Shown here: positions 24,681 to 36,416 of the stretch, one piece after another
Layout of the letters: each line of letters starts with the position of its first letter
Numbering within the stretch: the first letter of the stretch is position 1
Position numbers and translations under genes: made by a program
From: Gonium pectorale
Taxonomy: Eukaryota; Chlorophyta; Chlorophyceae; Chlamydomonadales; Volvocaceae
DNA: 64,000 nt
Assembly: GCA_001584585.1 (NCBI GenBank)
Contig: LSYV01000005.1
Location: 3,904,106 to 3,968,105, forward strand
Reading direction: 5' to 3'
Notes under the pieces: generated by a model
Seen by the model: only the letters and a program-made list of their open reading frames with translations
Databases searched by the model: none
What the model was told of the DNA's origin: nothing

Positions 24681-27600
24681 TCACCACTTGAAGCGCTCAC
24701 CTGCCCCCGCCCGCTGCGCGCGCAACCGTGACGAGCCCCCTGCTCAACCCCTACGCAACACCCGCGTGCCCGCTCACCCGCGGCGCGCAGGTTGTCCTGG
24801 ATGCCCTTGGCGATGTCCTTGCCGCTGGGCCGCCCCTTCTTGTCCCAGTACCAGGCGCCGCCCACGATGGCGGCGGCCAGGCCGATGCCGGCCGAGGTGT
24901 AGATGGCCACCTTCTTGGCGGTCTTGCGGTCGGCAGAGGTGGTCAGGCCACCCTCCAGCTTGTCGGCGGCGCGCACCGTCTTGGCTGCGCGCGGCAACGG
25001 GGGACAGGCGCGGCAGTGGTGGTGGGCGGCAGGGTTGGGTGAAGAGGGCGGCCCCGTTTGTATGTATGCCAAACGTTGGCAGGGATGGTTGAGTGAGCCC
25101 GGCCGGACGGCACCAGGCCGCTTCCCGGACCAGTACGCAGTCATGTTTGGGCGGGGTGGTATCTCGCCTCACACGCCTCCCGTGCCTGGTACGCAGCACA
25201 CCCCCCACAGCCAACGGCCTGAGACCCGCGTCGCAGCGAGGAGTGGGGGCCCGGCAGCTGACTCATTCACACGGGCAGGGCTCACACGCCCGCACCCTCC
25301 CTGCCCAGTGACCGCGAACGTACGAGCCGCACGAGCAGGGGGGGGGCGGGGTCTGGGAGGGCCATACGCGGGCCCCCCACGCGTCCGACCGGCCGGCGCC
25401 CACCCGCGCCCACGCCCGCGCCTCGCACTCACACTCGGCTTTGGAAGCGCCCCAGCGGAGCGCGCTGCCGGCGCTGACGGCGGCGTCCTTGACGCCCTCC
25501 AGCGTGCGGCGCACCCCGCGCTTGGTGGCGTGCTCCGCGTCCTCCACCAGCTCCTCGGCGCCGCGGGCCACTTGCTGCGGGGCGGTTGAGGGCGGTTGGG
25601 GGGGGCGGAGCGGCATGGGCGGGAGCGGAAGGGCGGACAACCGGCTCGCGCACGGCCGGCGGCGAGAACGCATGGGAGCCCAGGCGGCGGTTGAGGGCGT
25701 GTGTGGGGTTGGGAGTACGGCCCCAGTACGGCAGGGGGCTCGCTTCTCCACAACGTTTCCGAAAGGGGGTCAAAGCCTGGGCAGCGCGTTGCAAGCCAAC
25801 CGCAACCGCAGTGCAGCCTCAGTTCCATCCCCTTTCTCTGCTTCGACGCCCGACGCGGCACACACTCCCATACATTACCTTTCCCGTCCATCCCGACCGT
25901 GCGGTCAGCGGCGCGCGCCCGGGGAGGGGGCTCCAAGGCTGACATGCATACACGCACCCACACATGCCCACACCCCACCCACCCACCCCACACACCCCAC
26001 CCACCCAGGAACGCGCCCCAGGGCTCCTCTACTGAGAATGCCTTCCAACCCTCTACCCCACCCACCCACCGCACCCACCTTGGCGGCGTGCTTGGTGTCC
26101 TTGGCCACGTCCTCGGCGAAGTGCTTCGCGTCCTTGACGGCGCCCTGACAAGGATATCCGACACCAGACACAGGAAGGATTACTTGCGGCACGACTTGTG
26201 CGCCGCGCGACAGTTCCATGGAACGCAGCTTGCCTTGTGAACGGGAGCCTCCCAAACCCACCGTATCATTCCAATTGCTACAGCAGAAAGCCGACCGAGG
26301 AGACGCTAAGAGTAATACTCAGGACGCATCCACCGTGTCCCTCAAACCACGTCCGACCCGCGACCTGCCTTGACGGTGTGTTTGGTGTCCTTGGCCGTCT
26401 CCTCGGCGGCGTACGTCACGTCCTGTGTACGGCGTACGGCCGAGGGCACACGGCACGAGGCGGCCACCAACAATCAGTTATTTGCACCCGCGGCGCCCAC
26501 GGACGCGCGCAAAGACACAGCAAGCTGCAGAGAAAGGGGAGAGGGGGCCCAAGTAGCACGACATACACGCATCCTGAGGCGCAAGGTTATGATTAGGAGC
26601 TGGTGGCGGATCGGTTCAGTGCAAGGCAGGCGGGGGCGTGTATCCTTGTAAGGAGCCCGACGGAGGCGGATTCACGCACGCGCGCGCACACCTTGGTGCC
26701 GCTCTTGATGGCGTGCTTGGCGTCCTTGGCGGTGCTCTCGGCGGCGTGCTTGGCGTCCTTGGCGGCCTCCTCGGTGGCATGCTTGGTGTCCTTGAACCAG
26801 CCCTGCGGGGACGGGGAGGCGGCAGGCGGCAGGCAACACGGGCAGAGACGAGGTCGTGAGAGCTCGACTGCTTGCGCCGTGTCCTCCTTCGGGGCGCGGA
26901 GCGTGAGTGTCCCTTCGCCGGCACCCGCAGGCGCATGACGTGCTCCAACATCGCGGCCGCCGCCTCACCCGCACGCGCTCCTTCACGGCCGCCCCTGACC
27001 CGCACACAAGTAACAACCACCTTGGTGGCGTGGCCCGCGTCCTTGGCGGTGTCCTCGGCCCCGTACTTGACGTCCTTGGCGCCGCTCTGTAGCAGCCACA
27101 GCCGGGCCGCACGGGCAGGGAATCGTGTTGTATGCGCGCGAGGTTCTAGCTACGACGCTTTCCCCAAGGCCCTCAACAGCCCATTGTTTGGCGAATGAGT
27201 CGCAAGTTTGCAAGCCCCGCGCTTACCATAGCAAAGCTACGTTGGTTGTTACCCGCCCCCACCCCCTCGCCCACATCCACACCTCACGCCTCCATGCCTC
27301 CGCCCTCAAACCCACCTTGGCGGCGTGCGACACGTCCTTGGCCTTCTCCTCGGTGCCGTACGTCACGTCCTTGGTGCCGCTCTGCTCTCGCGGGCGAAGA
27401 GACCGAGGAGGAGGAGGAGGACAACCAGGCAAGGGAGACGAACTCAAGTGGAGGATGGGGGGCCGCCGGTCGGCAAAGGGTACCGGGCTGGTGCAGCTGC
27501 GGGGTGCCGCGACGGCTGCATGGGCGGAGCCTGTGTGGCCCCATTGCCCAACGCCCGTCATCAGTCGGCCCCCATCAAGACATTGACATGGCCCTTGCAG

Positions 27601-30600
27601 ACCGGGACAAGGGTTCATATCGATCCCAGCACGCACTGCCGCGCGCCTATGCTGCTCACCCCGCTGCACAAATGGTGGAGGGGTAAGGTGGTGGTAGAGT
27701 AAATCACTCAGCGCCCGACCCGCTCATGTATGCTCTAGCATCAACAGTAACTCGCCACGCGCCCTACGCCTTCCTTTGCCCTGCCCGACGCCTGCGCCCC
27801 ACGCAGTGGAGTCACGACCCACCTTGACGGCGTGCTCGGTGTCCTTGGCCGTGTCCTCGGCGGAGCGCTTGGTGCCCTTGAACCAGCTCTTAATGCCGTG
27901 GCCCGTGTCCTTGGCGGTCTCCTTGGTGCCGTACTCGACGTCCTTGGCGCCCATCTGCGCAACGCAAAGATGACGAGCGGGCGAGGAGGGCGGGCGTCGT
28001 GCACATGTACTGCCGTACAGAGGCTGCGTACGGCGTACGGCCCACGGGTAGGGCAAGTCGGGCCCCCCTCCCCCCAAAGGGCGCACCTTGGCTGCGTGCG
28101 AGGTGTCCTTGGCGGTGTCCTCAGCCGCGTGCTTGCCGCTGGTGAACCAGCCCTGCGGCGTTCGGGTAAAGACGGGAAAGGGCGACATGGAGAATGGACG
28201 GATGATGCAAAGGGACGCGACGAAGCAGACGCGGCCGGACGCTCCGTCCGTGCTCGCCCGGCGCTCAGGCTTCGGTCATGGGACCCCAGCAGCGCACCGT
28301 ACCTTGGTGGTGTGGCCGGTATCCTTGGCGGTGTCCTCAGTCGCGTACTTGACGTCCTTGGTGCCGCTCTGTGTGTGTGTGTGCGGGGAGGTGGGGGGCG
28401 AATACAGCGCTCAAGTCGACAAAGGAAGGAAGGCATAACAGGCGAGCCCGCACACACCGTTACGGGCAACCGCCGGCTTCCATCGCCGCCGCCTTTGCAA
28501 CAGAGCCAACGCACCCAGCACGCCCGCCCGACTTCCGGACGCAGCAAAGCCCTGGCCTCGGCAACACTATAACATGGCATCACTCGAGATGGACGCGGTA
28601 TAGCCCAGTATGGCTCAGGTACGGCACGGTACGGCACACACAAAACGTCGGCCTGCCGGCCGGCCGGGCGCACTTTGATTGCGTGCTTGGCGTCCTTGGC
28701 GGTGTCGCTCACGGCGTACTGCGCGTCAGTGACGCCGCGCTCGGCCTCGTGGACTGCGCGGCGGGGGCGGCCCAGGCGCGGGCGGGAGGCGGGAAGCGGG
28801 GGGCAGGGAGCGGTGGTCAACGCCTCCGGCCGGGGGCACAGTGCGCCCAGCGAATCACAGGCGCGGACCACAACCGGGGGTACCATAGCAGGAAACGACC
28901 CAACCCGCGTAGCAGATGGGACTGTGCGCGGCCCAGACACCGATACAATGAGGTCCGGCACTGGCGAGCCGCGCCCTCGCAGCGTCTTTTCATCAAACTT
29001 TAGTTTGAACAGTAAACCCTCGATACGCAATCACGTCATGGCGCCGCACCCGCGTGGCGGATGGGGTGGTGGGTCCGCTGGTAGTCCTGGTACCAGTTCC
29101 AGCCCAGCCACACGGCGCCGATGCCCAGCAGCGTGTACAGCACGCGGCTGACGGTCCAGCCGGAGGGCAGCCAGGAGGGGCTGCCGCCGGGGAAGCCTGC
29201 GAGGAAGGGTCGGACGGGAGGGGCACGGCGTGGCGCGGGGAGGGGCGGGGAGGGGCGTGGATGAAGGGCAGGCGTGTGTGGGGTCGCCGGGGCTTAACGG
29301 GAGGTGGAGGTGAGCGGGTCATGTGGGGTCGAGGAACAAACCAAACGGTTGTGATTTGGCGAGGAAGCAACGCCACCGACGCGTAGCTGGCACGTGCTGT
29401 CCGGGAAGTCCGACAAGCCTGACGGCGCCCTGCTGGAAACATCACACCCTCTGGTGTGTATGTCCGTAGAGGCTGACTTCCCCGTTTCTGGTTCTCTTTT
29501 TTTGACAAGCCTGGGCGGCTCTGAGCCGAATGCGGGAGGTGACAGACACGATGCGGTGGTAGGACCTTGGGGCATGCGGCAGGGGCGCGCGCGGGACTCA
29601 CCAGGCGAACCGCCCGAGCTGCTGCCGCCGCCGCCGCCACCGCCGGTGGTGCCGCGGCCGCCGCCGATGCCGCCAAAGCCGCTGAGGGTGGGGAAACCCG
29701 GGCCTCCGCCAATGGTGGGTCCTGAGGGCAGATGACAGGCATAGACATAGAAGTCCATACCCCCGTTACTTGGGTCGGCAGCTGGCAGTTAGTACGCACA
29801 ACTATCCCTTCCCTGCGGGCATCCCACAAGGCTTCCGCAAGGCTCTCGAGGGCCCGTCTGCTCGTCTCCCTCGCTGACCATGCCCTGTACTCGGCGCCCT
29901 ACTGGAAACATCGCACCCCAGGGTGTGTATGGCCGTAGAGGTTGCCTTCCCTGTTCCTGCTTCCTTTTTGCTCTCGGGCATTCTATATGCGCAGGAGCAC
30001 CTGACCCAGCAAGGCAGATGCGTCCTCCCAATGCAAGGAGGCAACGTTGCCAAAGCCAACTCACCTGGGACAACCGGAGTGGGCGGCGGCGTGGGGGTGC
30101 CAGGAGACGTGGGGCCCGTAGGGACCGGACCAGCGGCGGCGCTGGGCGTGGTGGAGCTGCGAGTGGTCTGCGCATGCGCGGAGAGGACGGGGTGGGAGCG
30201 GCGCGGAGGAGCTCGTTTCAGTGGTCTCTGGGCAGGTTGATAGAGTTTTAGCACAAGCACGTGGTTCAAAGCGGAACCGGACGCTCCCAATCATCAAGAC
30301 AAACACGCACACACATGACACTGCATGATATCCTGGACCAAGTCCCAAAGCCACATCGAAATACAATCAGACGAGCCCAGAGCCTCGGCTGCTCTGCCAC
30401 TGACCCGCGGGTCGCTGTATGGCGGCTCAATGGTGGCCCGCACGGGGGCGAACGAGCGGCCTGCGCGGGGTTACAACGAACAGGGCCAGGGAGCATATTG
30501 GCATTCGCTACATGGACGGGGGGATGTGAGCGGTCAGAAGGGTTTTGCCACGCTCCCAGGCGCCAGACACGTCCCAGAGGCCACCCAGGCCGAAACCCCC

Positions 30601-30940
30601 CAGGCGCGAAAAACGACTGAGCCACCGGCCATGTCTCAGGACTGGGTCTCTTAGGCAGCGCTATTCTATTTTATCCGTGTCGCGGCAGGGCACAGCAATG
30701 CCGGAGCAACGGTGGCAGTGGAAGGTTCAACCACATCAAGCACAGTGCTCTTTGCACATTCCACACTTGTTTTACGAGCAAGTAAAATGCAGACTTAGCC
30801 AGAGTCAGAGCTTTGGGGACGGACTTACCCAAGGACAGAGACGCTACGGGGGCGATCCGCAGGCGGCGAGGCGCCGCGCGTTCGCGGAGAGCTGGCCGGC
30901 TCGCGCCGGCTCGGATGTGTTGCATCGCCACCGCGACCAT
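24681..30940 (-). CDS. LEA-like (group 3, 11-mer) membrane protein, probably plastid-targeted, modular exons
   Basis: Exons read downward: 30940-30829, a Pro/Thr-rich exon ending 30065, 29721-29602 (Gly-rich), 29196-29050, 28753-28674, 28368-28303, 28152-28087, 27954-27823, 27381-27316, 27086-27021, 26802-26692, 26422-26369, 26144-26079, 25574-25433, 24984-24778, 24700-24681 (TGA). Exon 1 looks like a plastid transit peptide: no acidic residue in its first 18, rich in Arg, Ala and Ser. Exon 4 has one hydrophobic helix (VLYTLLGIGAVWLGWNWY), the penultimate exon another (VAIYTSAGIGLAAAIVGGAW). Between them run about ten copies of a 22-residue unit like GTKDVxYGTEDTAKDTxHAxK, two LEA 11-mers that would form an amphipathic helix. 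Such proteins protect membranes and proteins during drying or freezing. The exon 1 to exon 2 join does not fit in phase, so an exon may be missing there. Splitting the gene after exon 4, where a TGA follows, is the alternative. Confidence 0.75.
29400..29512 (+). repeat. Dispersed short repeat family, copy b
   Basis: Contains CTGCTGGAAACATCACACCC, the GTGTGTATGTCCGTAGAGGC core, then CCCCGTTTCTGGTTCTC and a T run. It lies in the intron between exons 3 and 4 of the LEA-like gene. Confidence 0.75.
29840..29972 (+). repeat. Dispersed short repeat family, copy c
   Basis: The fullest copy: CTCGTCTCCCTCGCTGACC, CATGCCCTGTACTCGGCGCC, CTACTGGAAACATCGCACCC, GTGTGTATGGCCGTAGAGG and a pyrimidine-rich end with T runs. 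It lies in the intron between exons 2 and 3 of the LEA-like gene, 440 bases from copy b. Confidence 0.75.
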
Positions 30941-30994
30941 GGTGCTCGGTAGACCAGCGCTGTGTTGGAGCGGTACGGGGTAGGAACGGGGCAA

Positions 30995-31192
30995 ATGGGA
31001 GCGCGCAAGCGTAACGCACAGGCGGCGCGAGCGGCCGCACTCCTCCGACAGCAAATTGCAGAACAGATGCCACGCGATGCCGCCGCTGAGCCGAAGATCC
31101 TTGACTTACGTGGTGCGCAGGCAACAACAATGTTGCTTCGAAAGCCGATGGAGCTTGTTGGGCAGGGGCTGGGCAAGGAGGGGATCTTGTAA
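30995..31192 (+). CDS. Small hypothetical protein divergent from the LEA-like gene
   Basis: A 65-codon frame opening MGARKRNAQAARAAALLRQQ and closing LVGQGLGKEGIL before the stop. Composition is protein-like: a basic, Ala-rich helix, then a segment with ILDLRGAQATTMLL. Its ATG is only 54 bases from the LEA-like start on the opposite strand, so if both are real they share a very short divergent promoter or have overlapping leaders. No family is recognised. Confidence 0.3.
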   Translation: MGARKRNAQAARAAALLRQQIAEQMPRDAAAEPKILDLRGAQATTMLLRKPMELVGQGLGKEGIL

Positions 31193-33062
31193 CGGGTAGC
31201 GAGCGCACGAGGTCGAGGACGAGGACGGGCTCGTATGAAGCGCAGAGACCAATATGACAGAAGCGGCGTGGTCAAATAGTGGGCGCAGGGGCCAGGGAGC
31301 CGATGTGCCCCGGGACGGTTGTCGTCCCGAATGACCGAGCAGTGACGTCAAGTGCTCGGGTCCAGAGCTCCGGACGCCTAAAGACACGGCAATTATATCA
31401 AGGCCACTGTGTGCGAAGACAGCGAAGCCGACATGGCTGTGCACATGCAAACAAGCTCGTGTGCAGTGCCTGCCTCACAGGTCAGGCCCACGGGTCAGCT
31501 AACAAGACGCTACGCCTTCCGGCACTTTAGCAAACATGACCAATGCCTGATTAACAATATAATCCAGGAATATGTCCTGGACTATGCGCCCGCGACGAGG
31601 CGACAATCGCAACGGCGCATGAACTTGTTGTGCAAGAGCGATTGCCAGAACTTACAGATGAGTAACAATGTGCAAGATCAACATCGCTTAGAAACCTGAC
31701 CGTCCGCAGAGCTTCGGCAGGGCTTCACTGCCTAGACAGGGTCAGTGGGTCAGTGGGTGCTAAAAGCATGTAACCCATAGATACACGCATCACACTCTCA
31801 GGTGCAAGAGCGATTGTCTATTCACCACTGCATCAGCGGTAGTGTCGGGGGCTCTTGTTGGGTTTGTGCCGTCGGGGGCGCGACTTGGCGCGACCCCGGC
31901 CCTTGTGATGGATAAAGTTCACCGAGGCCAGGTTCTTTTCGCTCAGTGCCAGCACGTTTGCGTCGTCGATGACAGCCCGACTCGGCCAAGGTTGACAGTT
32001 GGTCCGCCACGGAAAAGCCAGGATTCAACGCAGAATGCCTTGCGTTGTCCATACAGTGAACGCATGGCAAGCTGAGCGCATGATTGTCCTTTACAGGTGA
32101 ATTTTGTTTCGCTTGGACCGACTACAGCCTTGAGAGTACCAACCGTTCTAGCCAAAGCGTTGTTATAATAAGTGTTGATATGAGACTGCTTGACATCAGC
32201 GGAAGTTCGGGGTGCACGGTGGGTTGGCGTATGAAGCGCAGCATTGCACTGGAGTGTCACATGCGCAACGCCGAGTTCCGCATGGCCCTGCAGGCCGCAA
32301 AGAGCGCAACGCTGAACGTGCCAAGCCCAGTTTGCTCAGCGCGATGCGGCAGCGTGCGCTGTAGGTGTTTCGTGGTGTTCGCGGACTGCGAACCTTGTCA
32401 CCTCGGTCGGCGGGTTCTGCAAAATACTTGCTGAGTGAATGCTGTTTCTTACAGACCGGATGCGGCCTGCGTCAGCATACGTGGCCGCTCCGCCAACCTG
32501 CAGCTCTACGCCATCGGCGACCAGGACCCCTGGGACCCCGCTCGTCCGCCGCATCTCAACCCCGCCTGCTGATCAGAAGCCATCTAACGACGGTATCGTA
32601 ACTGGCCCAGAGTCGTCGCGTGCGACTCAGCTCCTCTTGGAGCACCGGGAGCACAAGCATGCGAGCGGCAACAACGCGACCAGCCGACTGAAAAGCGGCC
32701 TGAATGCGTCATCTCCCGGATTCATGGGCGGCTCCCACACGCAGCCCGCCAACTGTGGCCTTGCCGCCCACGGCTGGTAGGTCACCCATGGAATGGCCAA
32801 GGCCACATACCTTACTGCCAATGTTAGATGGGAGAGGGCGGCGGCCCAGCGTCTACGCGAAGTACTTGCATGAAAGCCGTATTCAAATCCCTTGTTATTT
32901 GCTTACTCCCTGACAGCTGCGCACATGAGCTTGACTGCTGTTCTTTTGGCACCGCTGGTTGTGTAGTGTTGTGGCCTGCCAGAGCATTGCCTGGCACAGC
33001 CTTGAAGGCCCTCGCAATGTCCCACAACTTGCACGCCTGTGCTTCTCCTATGTGCCCAACAG
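31193..33062. other. Region with weak exon-like segments
   Basis: Nothing here is firmly annotated. Two segments deserve note. On the plus strand, 32454-32577 follows a good acceptor (TTTCTTACAG) and encodes ANLQLYAIGDQDPWDPARPP before a stop; it could be an exon of the gene at 33063 or the end of another. On the minus strand, about 32000-31840 encodes VIDDANVLALSEKNLASVN followed by a very basic stretch (KGRGRAKSRPRRHKPNKS) and a stop, which looks like the end of a DNA- or RNA-binding protein. Splice partners were not found for either. Confidence 0.3.
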
Positions 33063-34373
33063 CTACCGGGTAGTGGGGCCGGCGCGGATTCGGAAGCGGG
33101 GCGCGTTCCTGGTAGCCAGGATGCTTCCAGGCTCTTGCCTGGAGCTGCTAGACGCGATGGGCCACGCGACGCGGGTGCAGCTGGCGGCCCCGGGCACCCC
33201 CGCCACCAGCGACCCCGAGGCGGCAGGCGGGCCGTGGGGCACAGCAGTAGACGACCTGGTCTGCGCCTGCGACAGCGCAGATGAGCTTGAACTGGATGGC
33301 GACGGCGCGGATGGTGACGGCGCAGTCGCGGAGTGCATCCTCGTCGGCGCCCATGTGGAGCTTGGCGGCAGCGCCTCAAGCGTAGATGCGGTATGTGCAG
33401 ATATCCATGGAGGACCTTGGAATTGACCTACACTATAAAAAGGCTATTCGCCGTCACGGGGAATCGAACCCCGGCCTCCTGCGTGACAGGCAGGGATACT
33501 GACCACTATACGATGACGACCCCTCTCAGCATTGCTGAGTTGTCACTTCTGATGCTAGGGGAACGCACTAAAAGCATAAGAATGCATCGCGCACACGCCT
33601 GTCCGTTTTTATTTTTTCTGTTTTTTGGTTNNNNNNNNNNNNNNNNNNNNTCTTTTTTCTGCCTGGGTGTACTGTAGCGAAGTCTGTCTGTCTGTCTGTC
33701 TGCCTGAAAGAAGCGCGCAGGCTGGGGGCTCCACAGTCCTGATTGGACTTGTTGGGTGGCGGGCCTCTATTGTGCACAACCCCCTGCCACGGGTTCCCTG
33801 ACTGGGTTAAGCATTCGGCCACTGTTTCATTGTCTTGTTTTGTCTGCTAGTGCTGTCTTACTGCCCGTAATCTCGTTGTAGTAATTTCCCGGTGGCAGGC
33901 CGGGTCCCCCAGTGTCGTGAGTACTGTAACGTCTATCCTCTCCCTGAAGAACAAACAGGCTTGTCTGCTGCAAACGAGTCTGTCAGACGGCACGGCATTA
34001 CGTTACGGCATTTCTGCCCACGAATTGCTGGCAGAATGTCCCGGAAGTAGGTCAGGTCCCTCGGCGTTGGCATGGCAAGACGGGCCCCTTCGATAGTTTT
34101 GCTCAGTGTCCCGGCGGCAGAACCTTGCTGTGCCGTGGACTACTTCCTGTGACTTCTCCCCTCGCACCGGCTTGCGCCCTATCTGTGGTTTCCCTTTGGG
34201 CATCCCTCCCTCCTCCGCAGGCCGACATCGCCGTGCAGCCGGCAGTGTGCCACCACAACGGCAGGACGTACCTGTCCGTGCGGAACCTCCCGCCGACGGT
34301 GATTATCACGCTGGGCGCGGGCGCGGTCATCAGCCACCCCGTCAACGTCACGCCGCCGGAGCACTCGGCCTAA
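33063..34373 (+). CDS. Unrecognised protein, last two exons
   Basis: Exons 33063-33390 (acceptor CCCAACAG, donor GTATGT) and 34221-34373 (acceptor CTCCGCAG) join in phase and end in TAA. The 160 residues seen begin SYRVVGPARIRKRGAFLVAR, pass through an acidic, Gly-rich segment (ELELDGDGADGDGAVAE) and end with CHHNGRTYLSVRNLPPTVII then TLGAGAVISHPV. The pattern of beta strands and turns suggests a compact beta-rich domain, but no family is recognised. The 5' exons should lie between about 31900 and 33000. The last intron contains tRNA-Asp in the opposite sense and an assembly gap. Confidence 0.6.
33449..33520 (-). tRNA. tRNA-Asp (GTC)
   Basis: Read on the minus strand it starts GTCGTCATCGTATAGTGG and ends TGACGGC plus discriminator G, 72 bases without an intron. 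The acceptor stem GTCGTCA/TGACGGC pairs with one G-T. The anticodon arm CCTGCCTGTCACGCAGG puts GTC in the loop. The T arm carries GGTTCGATTCC. A TTTTT run, the Pol III stop, lies 9-13 bases beyond the 3' end (plus-strand AAAAA at 33436-33440). CCA is not encoded, as expected for a nuclear gene. Confidence 0.96.
33631..33650. other. Assembly gap (20 N)
   Basis: Twenty N flanked by T-rich low-complexity sequence and followed by a (CTGT)n microsatellite near 33685. It lies in an intron, so it does not break coding sequence. Confidence 0.95.
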
Positions 34374-36416
34374 CTCCACGGGTGCGGCGGTTAGGGCGTT
34401 CCCCCCACGTGCGGACGTTCGTTCTGGTACTTCCCAATCACCAGGAGTTTCCGAAGCGCACGGCTCTGCCCGACGATTTGCCGCGTTTGGCGCTGGGGGT
34501 TGTGCAGGAAGCAGTTTCGTCACCGGATCACAGGCATGTGCTGCTCGTTGGCATGATGGGGCGTAGGCTTGTGCTGATTCCACAACATTGCCGGTTGCTG
34601 GCGCTGCCGCAGCCGGATTATTCAGATTGAACGCAGCATGCGGTCGGCGCGAGAGAACGCGAGAGGCACCATTCATGCATGGTGCATGGAGAGCTACGCA
34701 CCGAAGCTTCCACGTGAATTGTCGTGAGTCTAGCCGGCTCTCGCCGTACTTGATCGTTGCGCACTCCAGCCACTGCCTGCAAGAGTGCGCTTCATAAGAG
34801 GAGTTTCAATGCTTGCTTGGTGTGACGGATTCCCCCGAATGTCTAGCTAGTTGTAAACCAAGGGGTAACGCACCAAGGGTTTGCTTTCGTGGCTGAGCGT
34901 GCCACGGTTTTTTGCATCACGTGGACGCGCTGCAGTAAGAGTGTTCGCCGCCGTTGCGGTGGTTGAGGGCGTTGTTTCGAACCCAGAGTCCCGAACTCTT
35001 CAACCACAACAAGCCTTGAGCATTGCCGCGCTTGGGCGCAGGACTCGGCCGGCAACTGCTCTGTGCTTGAGCTGCGTGCATGCGATGTAGCTATGCATCT
35101 GGTTGAATGGTTGAATGTGTTAGGTTGCGTTAGTTGCATGAATGTTGAGAGGTGTTGAGAGGTGCCTACGGCAACCAGTAGGGCAGGGGAGCTGCCGTGT
35201 CGTTTCTTCATAAAGCGTGTCTGTACAGCCGGTGTACGATAGCCCCAGTAGTATAATTCATACATATGCCCCACAACCTTCATTGCGCAGAGAAGAGTCC
35301 AAGAGCGCTTTCTTGCCTGTCAAGCATTGTTGCTGGTGATTGATGCGCAATTGCAAGGCATGCCACTCTTTGGCATCTTCTGTAGGCCAGGCCCGCCATT
35401 GGGCATCCTCTGTCCCTGAGGCCCGCATGGGTCCGTTGCACTTCTGTAGAATACGAGGTGGTGCAGTGTGTATCTGTTGTACAATTTGTTGTACACTACC
35501 TGAACGTGTTGCGACGTTCCCCGTCGGCGTTTGGGACATGCAAGGGTGGAGATGGTTACCCATCATGATGGCATGGTCGGCGTTGTACCCATGGTCTATG
35601 GTCCGTACTCGCTCACATGTTTGCGTCTGGCGTCTGGTGCAAGAACTTAACTGTGTTGTGAAGGAGCGGCGCGGGTGCGTGGATCGTACTGTAGCGGAGA
35701 GCACGTGTTGGCCGTCATACCGCCGCCGAATCGGATGCGCAGAGCGCAGGTGTACAGTGTGGTCCGGCTGCCATCCCGCCGTAGCGTCGAAGGCAGGGCT
35801 GGACGCAAACCAACAAACCAAGCGCCACCAGCATTAGCCATTCCCCGTTGGGAGCTTGTCAGGGCCCAAAGGTGGCCCGTGCCAAAATCCGGCACCATAC
35901 CAACGACTACGGCCGCAAGGGAAGGCTTCAGTCGCCCTGCGGCAAGGCCAGGATTCCATAGCCTCCTGTTTGCCCCTGCCCCTCCCCTCCGACCATACAA
36001 CCAGCAAGCCGAAGCGTCGCTCTCGCACCCGCCGGAGTGCAAGCACCCGAACCGTTAACCGGCCCCAGCTCGCAACATATTGACGATAGCTTCCACCCGG
36101 CTTTAACAAACCCAGCCTGCTCAACTCACGTCCCAGGCCCGACCGGAGGCCCCGCCCGACCGGGTCCGCATCCTGCTGCTGATGGAAGGCTCGACCGAAA
36201 GCATCCGCGGCGGCTGTCACCAGCGGGGTCCGAGCGAGCCCGGCGCATACGGAGCGGGGCACTACCCCTCCCGACTAGACAGCACATAAAACGGCGGTGT
36301 CTCTATCAAACTACCGTAGAAGTGCTTGTTACGATTGCTTGCCACCAGCGTCCAGGGTATTGACTAGAGTGCTCAACATTCTACCAGGTCGCTTTGCCTG
36401 TAAATGCTCTCTGTTC
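34374..36416. other. Intergenic region between the 33063 gene and the LON gene
   Basis: Two convergent 3' ends flank this stretch. TGTAA at about 34851, 480 bases past the stop, may be the poly(A) signal of the upstream gene. No further gene was found; frames at 35675-36058 and 35834-36262 overlap on opposite strands and have no domain signal. Confidence 0.45.

Noticed and set aside
29036..30940. Separate small Gly/Pro-rich membrane protein ending at the TGA at 29036-29038
   Set aside because: Kept as an alternative only. A GTGCGG donor at 29049 gives phase 1, which exactly fits the next repeat exon at 28753, so one gene is favoured. RNA evidence would decide.
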